A DNA stretch of 64,000 nt from Roseofilum casamattae BLCC-M143 (GTDB lineage: Bacteria > Cyanobacteriota > Cyanobacteriia > Cyanobacteriales > Desertifilaceae): contig NZ_JAQOSQ010000004.1 in assembly GCF_030068455.1 (NCBI RefSeq), positions 62,001 through 126,000 of the forward strand. Direction: 5' to 3'. The number at the start of each line of letters is the position of its first letter. Within the stretch, counting starts at the first letter, position 1. Under the pieces are notes generated by a model. The model had not been told where the DNA came from. It worked only from the letters and a program-made list of their open reading frames with translations, and ran no database searches. Below, piece by piece: positions 45,229 to 56,559 of the stretch. Made by a program: the position numbers and the translations under genes.

Positions 45229-48200
45229 ATGAATCCAATTACCGAAACCTCAACCCAGTTTACCCTTCCCGACCTGGTTGAAATCCAGCGATCGAGCTTT
45301 CGCTGGTTCTTAGAAGAAGGCTTAATCGAAGAACTCGACAGCTTCTCCCCCATCTCCGACTACACCGGCAAACTCGAACTCCACTTCATTGGCAAAAAAT
45401 ACCTCCTCAAACGTCCCAAATACGAAGTAGACGAAGCCAAACGTCGGGACGCCACCTACGGCGTGCAAATGTACGTTCCCACCCGGTTAATCAATAAAGA
45501 AACCGGAGAAATCAAAGAACAGCCCGAAGTCTTCATCGGCGAACTCCCTCTAATGACCGATCGCGGCACCTTCATTATCAACGGCGCCGAACGAGTCATC
45601 GTCAACCAAATCGTCCGTTCCCCCGGAGTCTACTACAAATCCGAAACCGACAAAAACGGTCGCCGCACCTACACAGCCTCCCTTATTCCCAACCGAGGCG
45701 CGTGGCTCAAATTTGAGACCGACAAAAACGGCCTGGTTTGGGTGAGAATCGACAAAACCCGCAAACTCTCCGCCCAAGTCCTGCTCAAAGCCCTGGGTAT
45801 GAGTACCCCAGAAATCCTCGAAGGCATCCGCCACTCCGACTACTTCGAGAAAACCATCGAAAAAGAAGGGGACTTCACCGACGAAGAAGCCCTGCTCGAG
45901 CTGTACCGCAAACTCCGCCCCGGCGAACCTCCCACCGTCAACGGCGGACAGCAACTCCTCGAGTCCAGATTCTTCGACCCCAAACGTTACGACCTGGGCA
46001 AAGTCGGTCGGTATAAACTGAATCGAAAACTGGGCTTAACCGTCCCCGCTACCACCCGCGTCCTCACCCCCAAAGATATCCTGTCCGCGATCAACTACCT
46101 GATCGATCTCGAATTCGATATGGGTAGCGTTGACGACATCGACCACTTAGGGAACCGGCGCATCCGTTCCGTGGGAGAACTGCTGCAAAACCAAGTCCGA
46201 GTCGGCTTAAACCGTCTCGAGCGCATTATCCGCGAACGGATGACCGTTTCCGACTCCGAGAGCCTCACCCCCACCTCTCTGGTCAACCCGAAACCCCTAG
46301 TTGCCGCGATTAAAGAGTTCTTCGGGTCTTCCCAACTGTCTCAGTTCATGGATCAAACCAACCCCCTAGCAGAGCTAACTCACAAACGGCGACTGAGCGC
46401 TCTCGGACCGGGAGGACTGACTCGGGAGAGAGCGGGCTTTGCCGTGCGCGATATTCATCCCTCCCACTACGGTCGGATTTGCCCCATTGAAACCCCAGAA
46501 GGTCCGAACGCCGGACTGATTGGCTCTTTGGCAACTCACGCAAAAGTCAACGAGTTTGGCTTCATCGCGACTCCCTACTATCCGGTAGAAAACGGCCGGG
46601 TTCGTCGCGACCTCACGCCAATTTTCATGACTGCTGACGAAGAAGACGACCTGCAAGTGGCTCCCGGAGATATTTCCACCGACGAAGACGGTTACATCTT
46701 AGGGGAAATTATTCCCGTGCGCTATCGCCAAGAATTTACCACCGCGGCTCCCCACGAAGTAGACTACGTGGCGGTTTCTCCCGTACAGATTATCTCCGTC
46801 GCTACCTCTTTGATTCCCTTCTTAGAACATGACGATGCCAACCGCGCTCTCATGGGGTCAAACATGCAACGGCAGGCAGTTCCACTTCTGCGACCGGAGC
46901 GTCCGTTGGTAGGCACGGGCTTAGAAGCGCAAGCCGCGCGAGATTCGGGGATGACCATTGTCTCGAAGACTAATGGAATAGTCTCTTATGTAGATGCAAA
47001 GTCGATTGAGGTCACGTCCGACCCGATCGAAGGAGAGAACGGCCAGACCTTACCACCCACCCTAATTCGATACGAGTTGCAGAAATATCAGCGCTCCAAC
47101 CAAGATACCTGCTTGTCGCAACGTCCTCTGGTGTATCATGGCGATCGCGTTGCAGTCGGACAAATCCTCGCCGATGGTTCGGCCACCGAAGGCGGAGAAC
47201 TGGCCCTCGGACAAAATATCCTCGTGGCTTATATGCCCTGGGAAGGCTACAACTACGAAGACGCGATCCTGATTTCCGAACGCTTGGTTTCGGAAGACTT
47301 TTATACCTCGATTCACGTCGAAAAATACGAGATCGAAGCGCGGCAAACCAAGCTCGGTCCCGAAGAAATCACCCGCGAAATTCCCAACGTGGGAGAAGAT
47401 TCCCTGCGCAACTTAGACGAGTTCGGAATTATCCGTACTGGAGCTTGGGTTGAATCTGGAGATATCCTCGTTGGTAAAGTCACTCCCAAAGGCGAATCCG
47501 ACCAACCCCCAGAAGAAAAACTGCTGCGAGCCATCTTTGGTGAAAAAGCGCGAGACGTGCGCGATAACTCCCTGCGAGTGCCAAACGGCGAAAAAGGTCG
47601 CGTCGTTGACGTGCGTGTCTTCACCCGCGAGAAAGGCGACGAATTGCCCCCAGGAGCCAATATGGTCGTTCGCGCCTACGTGGCTCAAAAGCGGAAAATC
47701 CAAGTCGGAGACAAAATGGCAGGACGGCACGGGAATAAGGGAATTATCTCCCGAATTCTACCGATCGAAGATATGCCTTATTTACCCGACGGTACCCCGG
47801 TTGATATCGTGCTCAATCCTCTGGGCGTGCCCTCCCGGATGAACGTCGGACAAGTATTTGAGTGCTTATTGGGATGGGCTGGAGAAAACTTAGAGCGCCG
47901 GTTTAAATTGCAACCCTTTGATGAAATGCACGGTCGCGAAATCTCTCGAGCCACCGTACATAACAAGTTGCAAGAAGCCGCTCATTACACGGGGAAAGAT
48001 TGGCTGTATAACCCAGACCATCCTGGGAAGACGCGATTGTATGACGGACGCACGGGAGAAGCCTTCGATCGCCCGATTACTGTCGGGAAAGCCTACATGC
48101 TGAAACTAGTTCACCTCGTCGATGACAAAATCCACGCTCGCTCCACCGGACCTTACTCCTTGGTGACCCAGCAACCCCTGGGTGGTAAAGCTCAACAAGG

Positions 48201-48552
48201 CGGACAGCGGTTCGGAGAAATGGAAGTTTGGGCCCTCGAAGCATTCGGTTCGGCCTATACCCTGCAAGAGTTGCTCACGGTGAAATCTGACGACATGCAA
48301 GGACGGAACGAAGCCCTCAATGCGATCGTGAAAGGAAAAGCTATTCCTCGTCCCGGTACTCCAGAATCCTTCAAAGTCCTCATGCGAGAATTACAATCTC
48401 TCTGCTTGGATATTGGCGTTCACAAAGTCGAAACCCGCGAAGACGGCGACTCCAGCGATGTTGAAATCGACTTAATGCAAGAAGGATCGGGTCGGCGATC
48501 GCCTTCTCGACCCACCTACGAATCCATCTCCACTGACTTCTCCAACGAATAA
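45229..48552 (+). CDS. rpoB: RNA polymerase beta subunit
   Basis: This 1107-residue catalytic core subunit has the normal length for cyanobacteria. Recognisable parts include [20 protein letters not shown], the rifampicin region with [20 protein letters not shown] and [39 protein letters not shown] and the C-terminal [15 protein letters not shown]. It starts at ATG 45229. The expected rpoC1 does not follow; rpoC2 begins 72 bases later. Confidence 0.98.
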   Translation: MNPITETSTQFTLPDLVEIQRSSFRWFLEEGLIEELDSFSPISDYTGKLELHFIGKKYLLKRPKYEVDEAKRRDATYGVQMYVPTRLINKETGEIKEQPEVFIGELPLMTDRGTFIINGAERVIVNQIVRSPGVYYKSETDKNGRRTYTASLIPNRGAWLKFETDKNGLVWVRIDKTRKLSAQVLLKALGMSTPEILEGIRHSDYFEKTIEKEGDFTDEEALLELYRKLRPGEPPTVNGGQQLLESRFFDPKRYDLGKVGRYKLNRKLGLTVPATTRVLTPKDILSAINYLIDLEFDMGSVDDIDHLGNRRIRSVGELLQNQVRVGLNRLERIIRERMTVSDSESLTPTSLVNPKPLVAAIKEFFGSSQLSQFMDQTNPLAELTHKRRLSALGPGGLTRERAGFAVRDIHPSHYGRICPIETPEGPNAGLIGSLATHAKVNEFGFIATPYYPVENGRVRRDLTPIFMTADEEDDLQVAPGDISTDEDGYILGEIIPVRYRQEFTTAAPHEVDYVAVSPVQIISVATSLIPFLEHDDANRALMGSNMQRQAVPLLRPERPLVGTGLEAQAARDSGMTIVSKTNGIVSYVDAKSIEVTSDPIEGENGQTLPPTLIRYELQKYQRSNQDTCLSQRPLVYHGDRVAVGQILADGSATEGGELALGQNILVAYMPWEGYNYEDAILISERLVSEDFYTSIHVEKYEIEARQTKLGPEEITREIPNVGEDSLRNLDEFGIIRTGAWVESGDILVGKVTPKGESDQPPEEKLLRAIFGEKARDVRDNSLRVPNGEKGRVVDVRVFTREKGDELPPGANMVVRAYVAQKRKIQVGDKMAGRHGNKGIISRILPIEDMPYLPDGTPVDIVLNPLGVPSRMNVGQVFECLLGWAGENLERRFKLQPFDEMHGREISRATVHNKLQEAAHYTGKDWLYNPDHPGKTRLYDGRTGEAFDRPITVGKAYMLKLVHLVDDKIHARSTGPYSLVTQQPLGGKAQQGGQRFGEMEVWALEAFGSAYTLQELLTVKSDDMQGRNEALNAIVKGKAIPRPGTPESFKVLMRELQSLCLDIGVHKVETREDGDSSDVEIDLMQEGSGRRSPSRPTYESISTDFSNE

Positions 48553-48553
48553 T

Positions 48554-48589
48554 ATCCCCAGCTCGGGGATGCGGAGCCTTATCCCCGAG
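48554..48589 (+). promoter_or_regulatory. Two mutually exclusive hairpins between rpoB and rpoC2
   Basis: Hairpin A: ATCCCC (48554-48559) pairs with GGGGAT (48565-48570), five-base loop. Hairpin B: CTCGGGGAT (48562-48570) pairs with ATCCCCGAG (48581-48589), ten-base loop. They share 48565-48570, so only one can form. There is no T tract. It could be an attenuator-like switch, a processing site or a dispersed palindrome. Confidence 0.5.
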
Positions 48590-48624
48590 TAATTAACGAT
48601 TACCGACTACCCATCCTCCATTCC

Positions 48625-51600
48625 ATGATCTTCAAAAACCGCGTCATCGACAAAGGACAACTGAAAAAACTAATTGCTGCGGCGTTCGCCGAATACGGAA
48701 CTGCCTGCACCGCCCAAATGGCAGACAAACTCAAAGATTTGGGCTTTCGGTATGCGACTCGTGCTGGGGTCAGTATTAGCGTGGATGACCTGCAAATTCC
48801 TCCCTCCAAGCAAGAGTTGCTCGAAGCGGCGGAAGAGCAAATTCGGCACATTGAATCTCGTTATTCCAAAGGACAAATTACCGAAGTCGAACGGCTCCAA
48901 CGAGTGATCGATACTTGGAACTCCACCAGTGAAGCCCTCAAAGACGAAGTGGTGCGCTACTTCAAAGCCACCAACCCTCTGAATAGCGTCTACATGATGG
49001 CCTTCTCTGGAGCGCGGGGAAATATCTCCCAAGTGCGCCAGTTGGTGGGAATGCGGGGACTGATGGCAGATCCGCAAGGGGAAATTATTTCTCTGCCGAT
49101 TAAAACTAACTTCCGGGAAGGGCTAACGGTAACTGAATACATCATCTCCTCTTATGGGGCGCGGAAAGGATTGGTCGATACGGCTCTGCGTACCGCAGAT
49201 AGCGGATACCTCACCCGGCGGTTGGTGGATGTTTCCCAAGATGTGATCGTGCGGGAGCTAGACTGCAATACCGAGCGCGGCATTCTGGTTGAAGACATGC
49301 GTGATGGCGATCGCGTATTGATTCCCCTGCGAGACCGACTACTGGGGCGGTCTTTAGCGGAAGACGTAACCGACGATGAAACTGGAGAACTAGTCGCTCG
49401 CCGGAATGACTGGCTCTCAGAAGACTTGGCGAAAAAAGTTGGAAACGCCACCAAACAGGTGAAAGTGCGATCGCCTCTCACCTGTGAAGCCGCTCGTAGC
49501 GTCTGTCAAGCCTGCTATGGTTGGAGCTTAGCCCATCACTCTCCCGTCGATCTGGGCGAAGCCGTCGGGATTATCGCCGCTCAATCGATTGGGGAACCCG
49601 GAACCCAGTTAACCATGCGTACGTTCCACACCGGTGGAGTTTTCTCCGGAGCTGCCCGAGATATCCTCGCTCCCACTGGAGGTATCATTAACTACGGAAC
49701 GATTAAAACTCGGAACGTGAAAGGCGAAGGAGGCAAAGAGATTCGGGTCGAAACTGGAGGACTGCTACAGTTAATCGTTGAAGACGAAACCCCGATCGAG
49801 GGACCGTTTAAAGATGCCTCATTGCCCGCCGGATATAATGCTCATAACATTCCGATCAATGCTGGCTCCAGGCTGCTGGTCAAAGATGGGGAACGGATTA
49901 AGCCAGGGACAATTATTGCCAATACTCCCCCAGCTCGAGCCGCCGTCCGCTCCACCGAACGAGCCACAAAAGACGTGAGCACAGATATTGCCGGTGAAGT
50001 TCGTTTTGAAGGATTGATCGGGGAAGAAAAGCGCGATCGCCAAGGACTGACAACCGTTGTTGCTCGTACCGGTGGATTAATTTGGGTGCTTTCTGGAGAG
50101 GTCTATAACTTACCGCCAGAAGCCAAACCGGTAGTGAAGAATGACGATCGCATTGATGCTGGAGATGTATTGGCAACCAGCAAAATTACCACCAAACACG
50201 GCGGCACGGTTCGACTGCCAGAAGGACTGGAGGGCCAGGAAGTTGAGATTGTCACGGCGAAAGTCGTTCTCGACCAAGCTAACGTAACGATTCGCGAGAA
50301 AGGCAGTAAAGAAATGTACGCGATCGCCACTCGCGACGGTCAGGAATTTACTCTATTAGCCACCCCAGGCAGTAAAGTTACCTCCGGTCAGGTGGTAGCA
50401 GAATTGCTCGACGATCGCTATCGCACGACAACGGGAGGGGTCGTCCGCTATGCCGGAATTGAAACCAAGCGCCGGAGTAGCTCCAGCAAATACGGTCAGG
50501 AAGTTGTCAAGGGCGGAACCCTCTTATGGATTCCGGAAGAATCTCACGAGGTAAACAAGGACATCTCCTTGTTAATTGTCGAAGACGGTCAGGCGATCGA
50601 AGCGGGTACGGAAGTTGTGAAAGATATTTTTGCAACAACCTCCGGTATCGTCACTGTAGTGCAGAAAAATGATATCTTGCGCGAAATTGCAATTAAACCC
50701 GGTAAGCTCCTGCTGATTACCGATCCGGATGAAATGCCGGCAGAAGGCATTGCCAATCCGGGCGAAGTCGTCATGGGCGAAACCATCGACCAATTGTGTT
50801 TGGTCGAGATCGTGCAAACTCCCGAAGGCATGGGCGCTCTGCTCCGACCCGTAACCGAGTTCCCCATCCTGGACGAGCCGCCCGGCCCTTCCACTTCTAC
50901 AGGAGAAGCCGACTCTATCCATTTGCGCACCACCCAACGGTTGCCCTATAAAGATGGAGAACGGATTAAGTCCGTGCAAGGGGTCGATTTGGTCCGCACC
51001 CATTTAGTCCTGGAGATTAATGAAGGGGCACTAACTCGTACCAATGGAGAAGAAGGTAGCGCCGTTGAGGCTCGCAGCAACCTAGATGGACTGGAACTGG
51101 TCGCAGATATCGAGTTAATTCCAGCCGAAGACGAAGATCCCGATGTGATGCGCTTGCAGTTGGTGATTTTAGAATCCTTACTAGTGCGCCGAGAAGGTAT
51201 GGCTGACCTGACCCAAGGTCAACTGCGGACGCGAATTTGGGTTGAAGAAGGACAAGAGGTAGACGCTGGAGATACGATCGCCTCAACCGAAATTTTGGCC
51301 AACTGCGCCGGTACCATCGCTGGCTTGCGCGACAATAACGAGCAAGTCCGACGGTTATTAGCCATTCGCGAAAGCGATCGCGCGACCATCGATCTGAGCG
51401 GTGCGACTCCCTCGGAAGACTTTACCCAACCCAACCCCGGAGACTTACTGGTCTCGGGAACTGAAGTGGCTCCCGGCATTCACTTAGCCGAATCTGGCTT
51501 AGTCGAATGGATTGACAACACCGACCGCACCTTAGTCCTGCGCTTGGCCAGACCCTATCGCGTCTCCCCCGGAGCAATTCTGCATTTGGGCGACGGCGAT

Positions 51601-52875
51601 TTAGTTCAGCGGGGCGATAAATTGGTACTGCTGGTCTTCGAGCGGGCGAAAACCGGAGATATTATCCAAGGTCTGCCCAGAATTGAGGAATTGTTAGAAG
51701 CGCGCAAACCGAAAGAAGCCTGCGTCTTAGCTCGTCGCCCCGGACAGATACAGCGCTCCGACATTAATACCGATGACGATATCCGCGAAGTCCAAGTGGT
51801 GGAAAATGATGGCACAGTGACGGCTTATCCCTTGCTCCCCGGACAGAGTGTCATGGTGACTCCGGATGAAACCGTTGATGCGGGGCACTTGCTCTCAGAC
51901 GGACAAATTAATCCTCACGAGTTACTCGAAATTAACTTCGAGTGGATGTTGGAGCAAGGACGCTCCTACTACGAAGCGGCAACCGGCGCTCTGGCGATCG
52001 TACAGCAGTTCTTGGTGAACGCCGTCCAAGGGGTGTATCAGTCTCAGGGGATTGATATTGCCGATAAACATATTGAGGTGATCGTCCGCCAGATGACCTC
52101 GAAAGTACGGCTCGATGATGGTGGCGATACGACCATGTTGCCGGGAGAGTTGATGGAGTTATATCAAGTCGAACAGGTGAACGAGGCCATGTCGATCACC
52201 GGAGGCGCGCCCGCTCGCTATACTCCAGTGCTCTTAGGCATTACGAAAGCTTCCCTGAATACGGATAGCTTTATCAGTGCGGCAAGTTTCCAAGAAACCA
52301 CGCGGGTGCTCACCGAAGCCGCTATTGAAGGGAAATCGGATTGGTTGCGCGGCCTGAAAGAAAATGTGATTATCGGTCGGTTAATTCCGGCAGGTACGGG
52401 ATTTAATGCCTATGAAGATAGTTTCCGCAGCCAGTTGTATTCGGATGGCGATCGCGATTCAGTCGAACTCGAAGACGAAATTGTTGGCGGTTCCTTATCC
52501 GAAAATATCTTATCCAGTCATGGGTATGCAACCAGTGAAGATAACTATTCTCCCTTAGTCAGCGACGACAGCGTGGCTAGCAGCGGACGTAAGGCTGATT
52601 ATCCCGTGTTCCCCGATACCTCGAGCCGACGGAGCGGTACCCGCTCGGATTCAGAGGTTGACGATTTGCAAGATATGGTGGTTGACGATCGCACGGCCTA
52701 CCGTTTAGATCCGATGAATGATGCCTCTGGACAGAATTCCGGACGAGGCAGCTCGAGCAAGGGTCAAGGGAAAGGTAAGCAGACTCTCCCCGATACTGCG
52801 ATGGATGAGGATTTAGTCCTCGATGAAGAAGAGTTAATCTACGACACCATGGAGGAAGAAGGCCATGAGGAATAA
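48625..52875 (+). CDS. rpoC2: RNA polymerase beta' subunit, C-terminal half (RpoC2)
   Basis: In cyanobacteria beta' is split into RpoC1 (gamma) and RpoC2; this is the latter, 1416 residues. The zinc-binding cysteines are in [10 protein letters not shown] and [14 protein letters not shown]. The trigger-loop region is [20 protein letters not shown] followed by MRTFHTGG. The large SI3 insertion (sandwich-barrel repeats) fills the middle. [20 protein letters not shown] is near the C-terminus. The last 90 residues are low-complexity, Ser/Gly-rich then acidic, ending EEEGHEE. A strong terminator follows at 52937. No rpoC1 is present in this window. Confidence 0.97.
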   Translation: MIFKNRVIDKGQLKKLIAAAFAEYGTACTAQMADKLKDLGFRYATRAGVSISVDDLQIPPSKQELLEAAEEQIRHIESRYSKGQITEVERLQRVIDTWNSTSEALKDEVVRYFKATNPLNSVYMMAFSGARGNISQVRQLVGMRGLMADPQGEIISLPIKTNFREGLTVTEYIISSYGARKGLVDTALRTADSGYLTRRLVDVSQDVIVRELDCNTERGILVEDMRDGDRVLIPLRDRLLGRSLAEDVTDDETGELVARRNDWLSEDLAKKVGNATKQVKVRSPLTCEAARSVCQACYGWSLAHHSPVDLGEAVGIIAAQSIGEPGTQLTMRTFHTGGVFSGAARDILAPTGGIINYGTIKTRNVKGEGGKEIRVETGGLLQLIVEDETPIEGPFKDASLPAGYNAHNIPINAGSRLLVKDGERIKPGTIIANTPPARAAVRSTERATKDVSTDIAGEVRFEGLIGEEKRDRQGLTTVVARTGGLIWVLSGEVYNLPPEAKPVVKNDDRIDAGDVLATSKITTKHGGTVRLPEGLEGQEVEIVTAKVVLDQANVTIREKGSKEMYAIATRDGQEFTLLATPGSKVTSGQVVAELLDDRYRTTTGGVVRYAGIETKRRSSSSKYGQEVVKGGTLLWIPEESHEVNKDISLLIVEDGQAIEAGTEVVKDIFATTSGIVTVVQKNDILREIAIKPGKLLLITDPDEMPAEGIANPGEVVMGETIDQLCLVEIVQTPEGMGALLRPVTEFPILDEPPGPSTSTGEADSIHLRTTQRLPYKDGERIKSVQGVDLVRTHLVLEINEGALTRTNGEEGSAVEARSNLDGLELVADIELIPAEDEDPDVMRLQLVILESLLVRREGMADLTQGQLRTRIWVEEGQEVDAGDTIASTEILANCAGTIAGLRDNNEQVRRLLAIRESDRATIDLSGATPSEDFTQPNPGDLLVSGTEVAPGIHLAESGLVEWIDNTDRTLVLRLARPYRVSPGAILHLGDGDLVQRGDKLVLLVFERAKTGDIIQGLPRIEELLEARKPKEACVLARRPGQIQRSDINTDDDIREVQVVENDGTVTAYPLLPGQSVMVTPDETVDAGHLLSDGQINPHELLEINFEWMLEQGRSYYEAATGALAIVQQFLVNAVQGVYQSQGIDIADKHIEVIVRQMTSKVRLDDGGDTTMLPGELMELYQVEQVNEAMSITGGAPARYTPVLLGITKASLNTDSFISAASFQETTRVLTEAAIEGKSDWLRGLKENVIIGRLIPAGTGFNAYEDSFRSQLYSDGDRDSVELEDEIVGGSLSENILSSHGYATSEDNYSPLVSDDSVASSGRKADYPVFPDTSSRRSGTRSDSEVDDLQDMVVDDRTAYRLDPMNDASGQNSGRGSSSKGQGKGKQTLPDTAMDEDLVLDEEELIYDTMEEEGHEE

Positions 52876-52936
52876 GCGATCGCGCTAACCGATCCGATCG
52901 ATCGTCACTTCGATTTCACTGCCGATGCTCGCCTAA

Positions 52937-52967
52937 GAAACCGAGGTTCTCACACGACCTCGGTTTC
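52937..52967 (+). terminator. Terminator after rpoC2
   Basis: GAAACCGAGGT (52937-52947) pairs perfectly with ACCTCGGTTTC (52957-52967) around a nine-base loop, followed by AGTTTAAAT. An 11-base stem in this position is a convincing end for the rpoB-rpoC2 transcript, though the T tract is short. Confidence 0.75.
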
Positions 52968-53158
52968 AGTTTAAATATAGGGAACAAAATCGAGGATCTG
53001 GAGTCGAGGCGGGTGGGATATACGAGAATAGGCAACGGCCCGTTTTAAATTTTGCATTTTTAATTGTTAATTGATATAACCGGGGCAAACTGTGGTAAAA
53101 AAGCAATCCCATCACCCCCCAGTTTCCTCACGATCGCAAACTTGGAGTACTCATTACC

Positions 53159-55042
53159 ATGTGTGGAATTGTTGGCTACATTGGAACGGAGAATGCAAAA
53201 GATATTCTCCTGGCGGGATTAGAAAAGTTGGAATATCGAGGCTACGACTCGGCTGGCATTGCGATGGTATCGGAAGGTCAGCTCCACACGATCAAAGCCA
53301 AAGGAAAGCTGTATAACCTGCGGAATAAGTTACGCGAAGTCGAAGAGAGGGCGCGGGTGGGGATCGGCCATACCCGATGGGCGACTCATGGTAAACCGGA
53401 AGAATACAATGCTCATCCCCATATGGATGGGAAGGGGACAGTCGGAGTCGTGCAAAATGGCATTGTCGAAAACTACCGAGAATTACGAGAGTCGCTGAAG
53501 AGCCAAGGCTATGCTTTTATTTCCGATACGGATACCGAAGTCATCCCTCATTTAGTTTCCGATTATTTATCGACTCCGGGAACTTCCTTATTAGAGGCCG
53601 TCCGACAAACGGTAAATCGTCTCGAAGGCGCATTTGCGATCGCGGTTATTACGACCCAATTTCCCGACGAACTGATTGTGGTGCGCCAGCAAGCTCCCCT
53701 CGTTGTCGGTTTTGGACAAGGGGAGTTTTTCTGTGCTTCCGATACTCCGGCATTGGTCTCCCATACCCATACCATTCTGCCTTTAGAGAATGGTGAAATC
53801 GCGCGCTTAACTCCTCTGGGAGTTGAAGTTTATGATTTCCAAGGGGAGCGACGGGTTAAATATCCACAAACCCTGAATTGGAATCCGGGTACGGCGGAAA
53901 AACAAGGGTTTCGCCATTTTATGCTCAAGGAAATTTACGAGCAACCTACTGTATTGCGCAACCAATTGGATACCTATTTTAATTCCCAATGGTCTGCCGA
54001 ATCCCAAACTGAAGATAGGCCGGTGGTGCTGAATTTACCGGACTCGTTGTACGAAAATTTAGACCAGATCCAGATCGTGGCCTGCGGTACCAGTTGGCAC
54101 GCGGCTTTGGTAGGCAAGTATTTACTCGAACAATGGGCCGGTATCCCGACTCAGGTGCAATATGCTTCCGAATTTCGTTACTCTCCTCCGCCGTTAATGG
54201 CGAATACCCTGACCATTGGGGTGACTCAGTCTGGAGAAACCGCAGATACCCTAGCTGCATTGTCTATGGAGCAAGATCGGCGATCGCAAGCTGCTAATTC
54301 CGCCTACAAACCGCGAATGCTCGGCATTACCAATCAGCCGGAAAGCTCCTTGGGGCGATCGATTCCCTACATTATTAATACTCAGGCCAATATCGAAGTG
54401 GGAGTGGCAGCGACGAAAACTTTTAGCGCGCAATTGATGGCCTTTTATGCCTTAGCTCTCGATTGTGCCTATCGCCGCCAAGCTCTTACGAATCAAAGAA
54501 TTGAGGGTATTATTACCGCTCTGCGAGAGCTTCCCGGAACCATCGAGGGATTAATTGCTGACTCCGATGCCACAATTGAGGAATTGGCCCATCAGTTTAA
54601 TGAAACTCAAGATTTTATTTTTCTCGGCCGGGGTATTAATTTCCCGATCGCTCTGGAAGGTGCGCTGAAGTTAAAGGAAATTAGCTATATTCACGCTGAA
54701 GGGTATCCCGCTGGAGAAATGAAGCACGGACCGATCGCTCTGTTGGATGCCAAAGTCCCCGTGGTGGCGATCGCGACTCCCGGAGCCTTGTATGAAAAAG
54801 TCATTTCTAATGCCCAAGAAGCCAAAGCGAGAGATGCACGGTTGATTGGAGTTACCCCAACGCAAAGCGAGGATGCTCAAGATACATTTGATGAGATTTT
54901 AGCGATCCCTGCTATTGATGAAATGCTTTCTCCTTTATTAACTGCGATCCCGTTGCAATTACTGGCTTATCATATTGCCGCTCTCAGAGGATTAGATGTG
55001 GATCAGCCTCGTAATTTAGCCAAGTCAGTAACCGTGGAGTAA
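53159..55042 (+). CDS. glmS: Glutamine-fructose-6-phosphate aminotransferase (isomerizing)
   Basis: GlmS makes glucosamine-6-phosphate from fructose-6-phosphate and glutamine, the first step towards peptidoglycan and LPS sugars. The 627-residue protein is complete. C2 (MCGIVGYIG) is the N-terminal nucleophile. RTHRWATHG-type loop (IGHTRWATHG) and the glutaminase domain (about 1-230) are followed by two SIS domains (about 300-610) with CGTSWHAA, TQSGETADT and EGYPAGEMKHGPIAL. The last residues, KSVTVE, are the usual C-terminus. The 283 bases upstream hold the rpoC2 terminator; I see no glmS ribozyme. Confidence 0.97.
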   Translation: MCGIVGYIGTENAKDILLAGLEKLEYRGYDSAGIAMVSEGQLHTIKAKGKLYNLRNKLREVEERARVGIGHTRWATHGKPEEYNAHPHMDGKGTVGVVQNGIVENYRELRESLKSQGYAFISDTDTEVIPHLVSDYLSTPGTSLLEAVRQTVNRLEGAFAIAVITTQFPDELIVVRQQAPLVVGFGQGEFFCASDTPALVSHTHTILPLENGEIARLTPLGVEVYDFQGERRVKYPQTLNWNPGTAEKQGFRHFMLKEIYEQPTVLRNQLDTYFNSQWSAESQTEDRPVVLNLPDSLYENLDQIQIVACGTSWHAALVGKYLLEQWAGIPTQVQYASEFRYSPPPLMANTLTIGVTQSGETADTLAALSMEQDRRSQAANSAYKPRMLGITNQPESSLGRSIPYIINTQANIEVGVAATKTFSAQLMAFYALALDCAYRRQALTNQRIEGIITALRELPGTIEGLIADSDATIEELAHQFNETQDFIFLGRGINFPIALEGALKLKEISYIHAEGYPAGEMKHGPIALLDAKVPVVAIATPGALYEKVISNAQEAKARDARLIGVTPTQSEDAQDTFDEILAIPAIDEMLSPLLTAIPLQLLAYHIAALRGLDVDQPRNLAKSVTVE

Positions 55043-55192
55043 ATACAGATTGAGGTAGGGTAAACCATACGATGCGATCGGTATGCGTTTGCCCTTCCTC
55101 CATGGAATTCGGTAAAAAAATCAGTAGAAATAGCGAATAACGAACAAAAAGAATGGGTTTGATAAGAAAAACTGTTCGTGACACGCTTTCTT

Positions 55193-55221
55193 TTGCCATA
55201 ACGGTATGCTATGGTTATAAA
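55193..55221 (+). promoter_or_regulatory. Candidate promoter of the 76-codon small gene
   Basis: TTGCCA (55193-55198), 17 bases, then TATAAA (55216-55221); each box differs from consensus by one base. It lies about 115 bases before the small gene and would leave a 100-base leader. Confidence 0.45.
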
Positions 55222-55337
55222 GTAACAAGAAACATAGTTCCTAGGTGTTCTTGTTCTCCATATTCTGCAGAATCTTCACGAGAACTCTAACTGGCTACTA
55301 GGACAGTACCCATAGAAAAGATTTGACAAACTTTAAT

Positions 55338-55568
55338 ATGAATCAAGGTTGTATGAACCAACAGGTTATTCATCCAATGGCTAAGCTGCAAAGCAAGATA
55401 AAGTCATTGGTCGATTCCCAAATTCTCAAACCCACAGATGGCATCTGGAAGATGGCATTTTTGTACGGAGATAAGTGGGAATTTTGGAAGGAAGAGCTGG
55501 AAGCTTACGACTTCTCTATGCAAGACCCAGTCAGCGAAATTCTTGCTGTTGACGAATGGGAAGGATAA
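55338..55568 (+). CDS. Small acidic protein of unknown function
   Basis: This frame gives about 76 residues from ATG 55338. An in-frame TTG at 55323 and ATG at 55353 are alternatives; AAGG before 55353 is the only ribosome-site-like sequence, at short spacing. The product begins with Asn/Gln-rich residues, then an amphipathic MAKLQSKIKSLVDSQIL, then an aromatic acidic part (WKMAFLYGDKWEFWKEELEAYDF). I recognise no family. A fair promoter upstream and a clear terminator downstream (55654) support a real single-gene transcript. Confidence 0.55.
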   Translation: MNQGCMNQQVIHPMAKLQSKIKSLVDSQILKPTDGIWKMAFLYGDKWEFWKEELEAYDFSMQDPVSEILAVDEWEG

Positions 55569-55653
55569 TGTGTTATTGCCATGGTTACAACCCATGGCGA
55601 TCGCATGTTGCTCTGTCTTTCCGGCTAAACAATCGATAGAAATCGATAGAAAC

Positions 55654-55683
55654 GAAACTCCTCCCAGTTATGAGAGGAGTTTC
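55654..55683 (+). terminator. Terminator after the small gene
   Basis: GAAACTCCTC (55654-55663) pairs perfectly with GAGGAGTTTC (55674-55683) around a ten-base loop, followed by TTGTCTTTT. It could serve the small gene and, read on the other strand, the HEXXH gene that ends at 55746. Confidence 0.75.
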
Positions 55684-55745
55684 TTGTCTTTTGGAAACTT
55701 ACGCTGTAGCTCGAATATTTTATTGCATTAATAATTGCAACATCA

Positions 55746-56498
55746 CTAGAATTCTACCTCTAGAGCTTGCCCGCTCATGATACGCTTTTCATTTGCCCGA
55801 GCATTACCTTCCATGACAGCATCGTCATTGATTGGAGTTCCGTCAATGTTCGGTTTTATGCTCTTACTACTATGTTGGTGAGCGGTATGAGTGCCCTCAT
55901 GAGTCTGAGTCGGGATATCATTAGCCAAACGACTCTGCATGACAATGTGCGTTTTGTCGGTATTATTATCCGTAATGCTGTAGGCATGAGAGTTCATCGA
56001 TTTGGCCATAGAATCAGCTTCCGGACCGGAGTGTACGACAGATTTTTCCCCCACTTCGTCATGACCGATATCCTGGAAAGCTTTATCCACCTGGGGAGCA
56101 ATTTTCTTACCCGGACTGCTGGGGATTAATTGGGTCTCGTCGCGCTGCACGGCTGAGTTATTAAGCGGTACTGCCGTTTCATCAAGCTGCGTCGCCGAGC
56201 GATCGCGTTGCAAACTCCATCGCTGTATGGGAGATTGAGATAAAGAGGCCGGCCGGTTGGATGCCGTGTCGGGTTGATTGAGAGTCTCCCGGTCGAGCAG
56301 AGAGCCACTTTTTTCGAGAGGGGAACGTTCGCCGGGAACCCGAGCATTTTCTTCAGTATCTAATTGAGCGACATTCAACTTTGCCTGTATCGCTCGTGCC
56401 AGTTGGGGATTCGCTTTCTTCTGTTGTAATATGCGTTGCGGTTTTTTAATGCGAGTTTGCCAACGTGCCATAGGTTTTGCTGCGATCGCACAGCTCAT
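55746..56498 (-). CDS. HEXXH protein resembling eCIS-associated DUF4157 core domain
   Basis: This 250-residue protein has a disordered N-terminal half and a small metalloprotease-like C-terminal half. HEGTH (200-204) is a zinc-binding HEXXH motif followed by AHQ, and MEGNARANE (229-237) could give the third ligand. This resembles the DUF4157 domain (usually HELTHVVQQ), found in proteins encoded with extracellular contractile injection systems; this copy is divergent. The N-terminus has RIKKPQR, SPLEKSGSLLD (59-69) and repeated IQRW/LQRD/AVQRD motifs typical of that group. The start at 56498 has AAGG ten bases upstream. It is the last gene of a minus-strand trio. Confidence 0.65.
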   Translation of the reverse strand: MSCAIAAKPMARWQTRIKKPQRILQQKKANPQLARAIQAKLNVAQLDTEENARVPGERSPLEKSGSLLDRETLNQPDTASNRPASLSQSPIQRWSLQRDRSATQLDETAVPLNNSAVQRDETQLIPSSPGKKIAPQVDKAFQDIGHDEVGEKSVVHSGPEADSMAKSMNSHAYSITDNNTDKTHIVMQSRLANDIPTQTHEGTHTAHQHSSKSIKPNIDGTPINDDAVMEGNARANEKRIMSGQALEVEF

Positions 56499-56559
56499 AC
56501 TTACGCCACCTTAAATTATATCCCAATCTGTATTGATTGAAAATATGGAGATTCAAATC

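Noticed and set aside
52968-53158. glmS ribozyme or other riboswitch before glmS
   Set aside because: No conserved ribozyme core is visible, and that ribozyme is mainly known from Firmicutes.
54984-55199. A 71-codon minus-strand frame after glmS, hydrophobic in its middle
   Set aside because: It overlaps the 3' end of glmS and lacks a ribosome site; the near-consensus promoter in the area points the other way.
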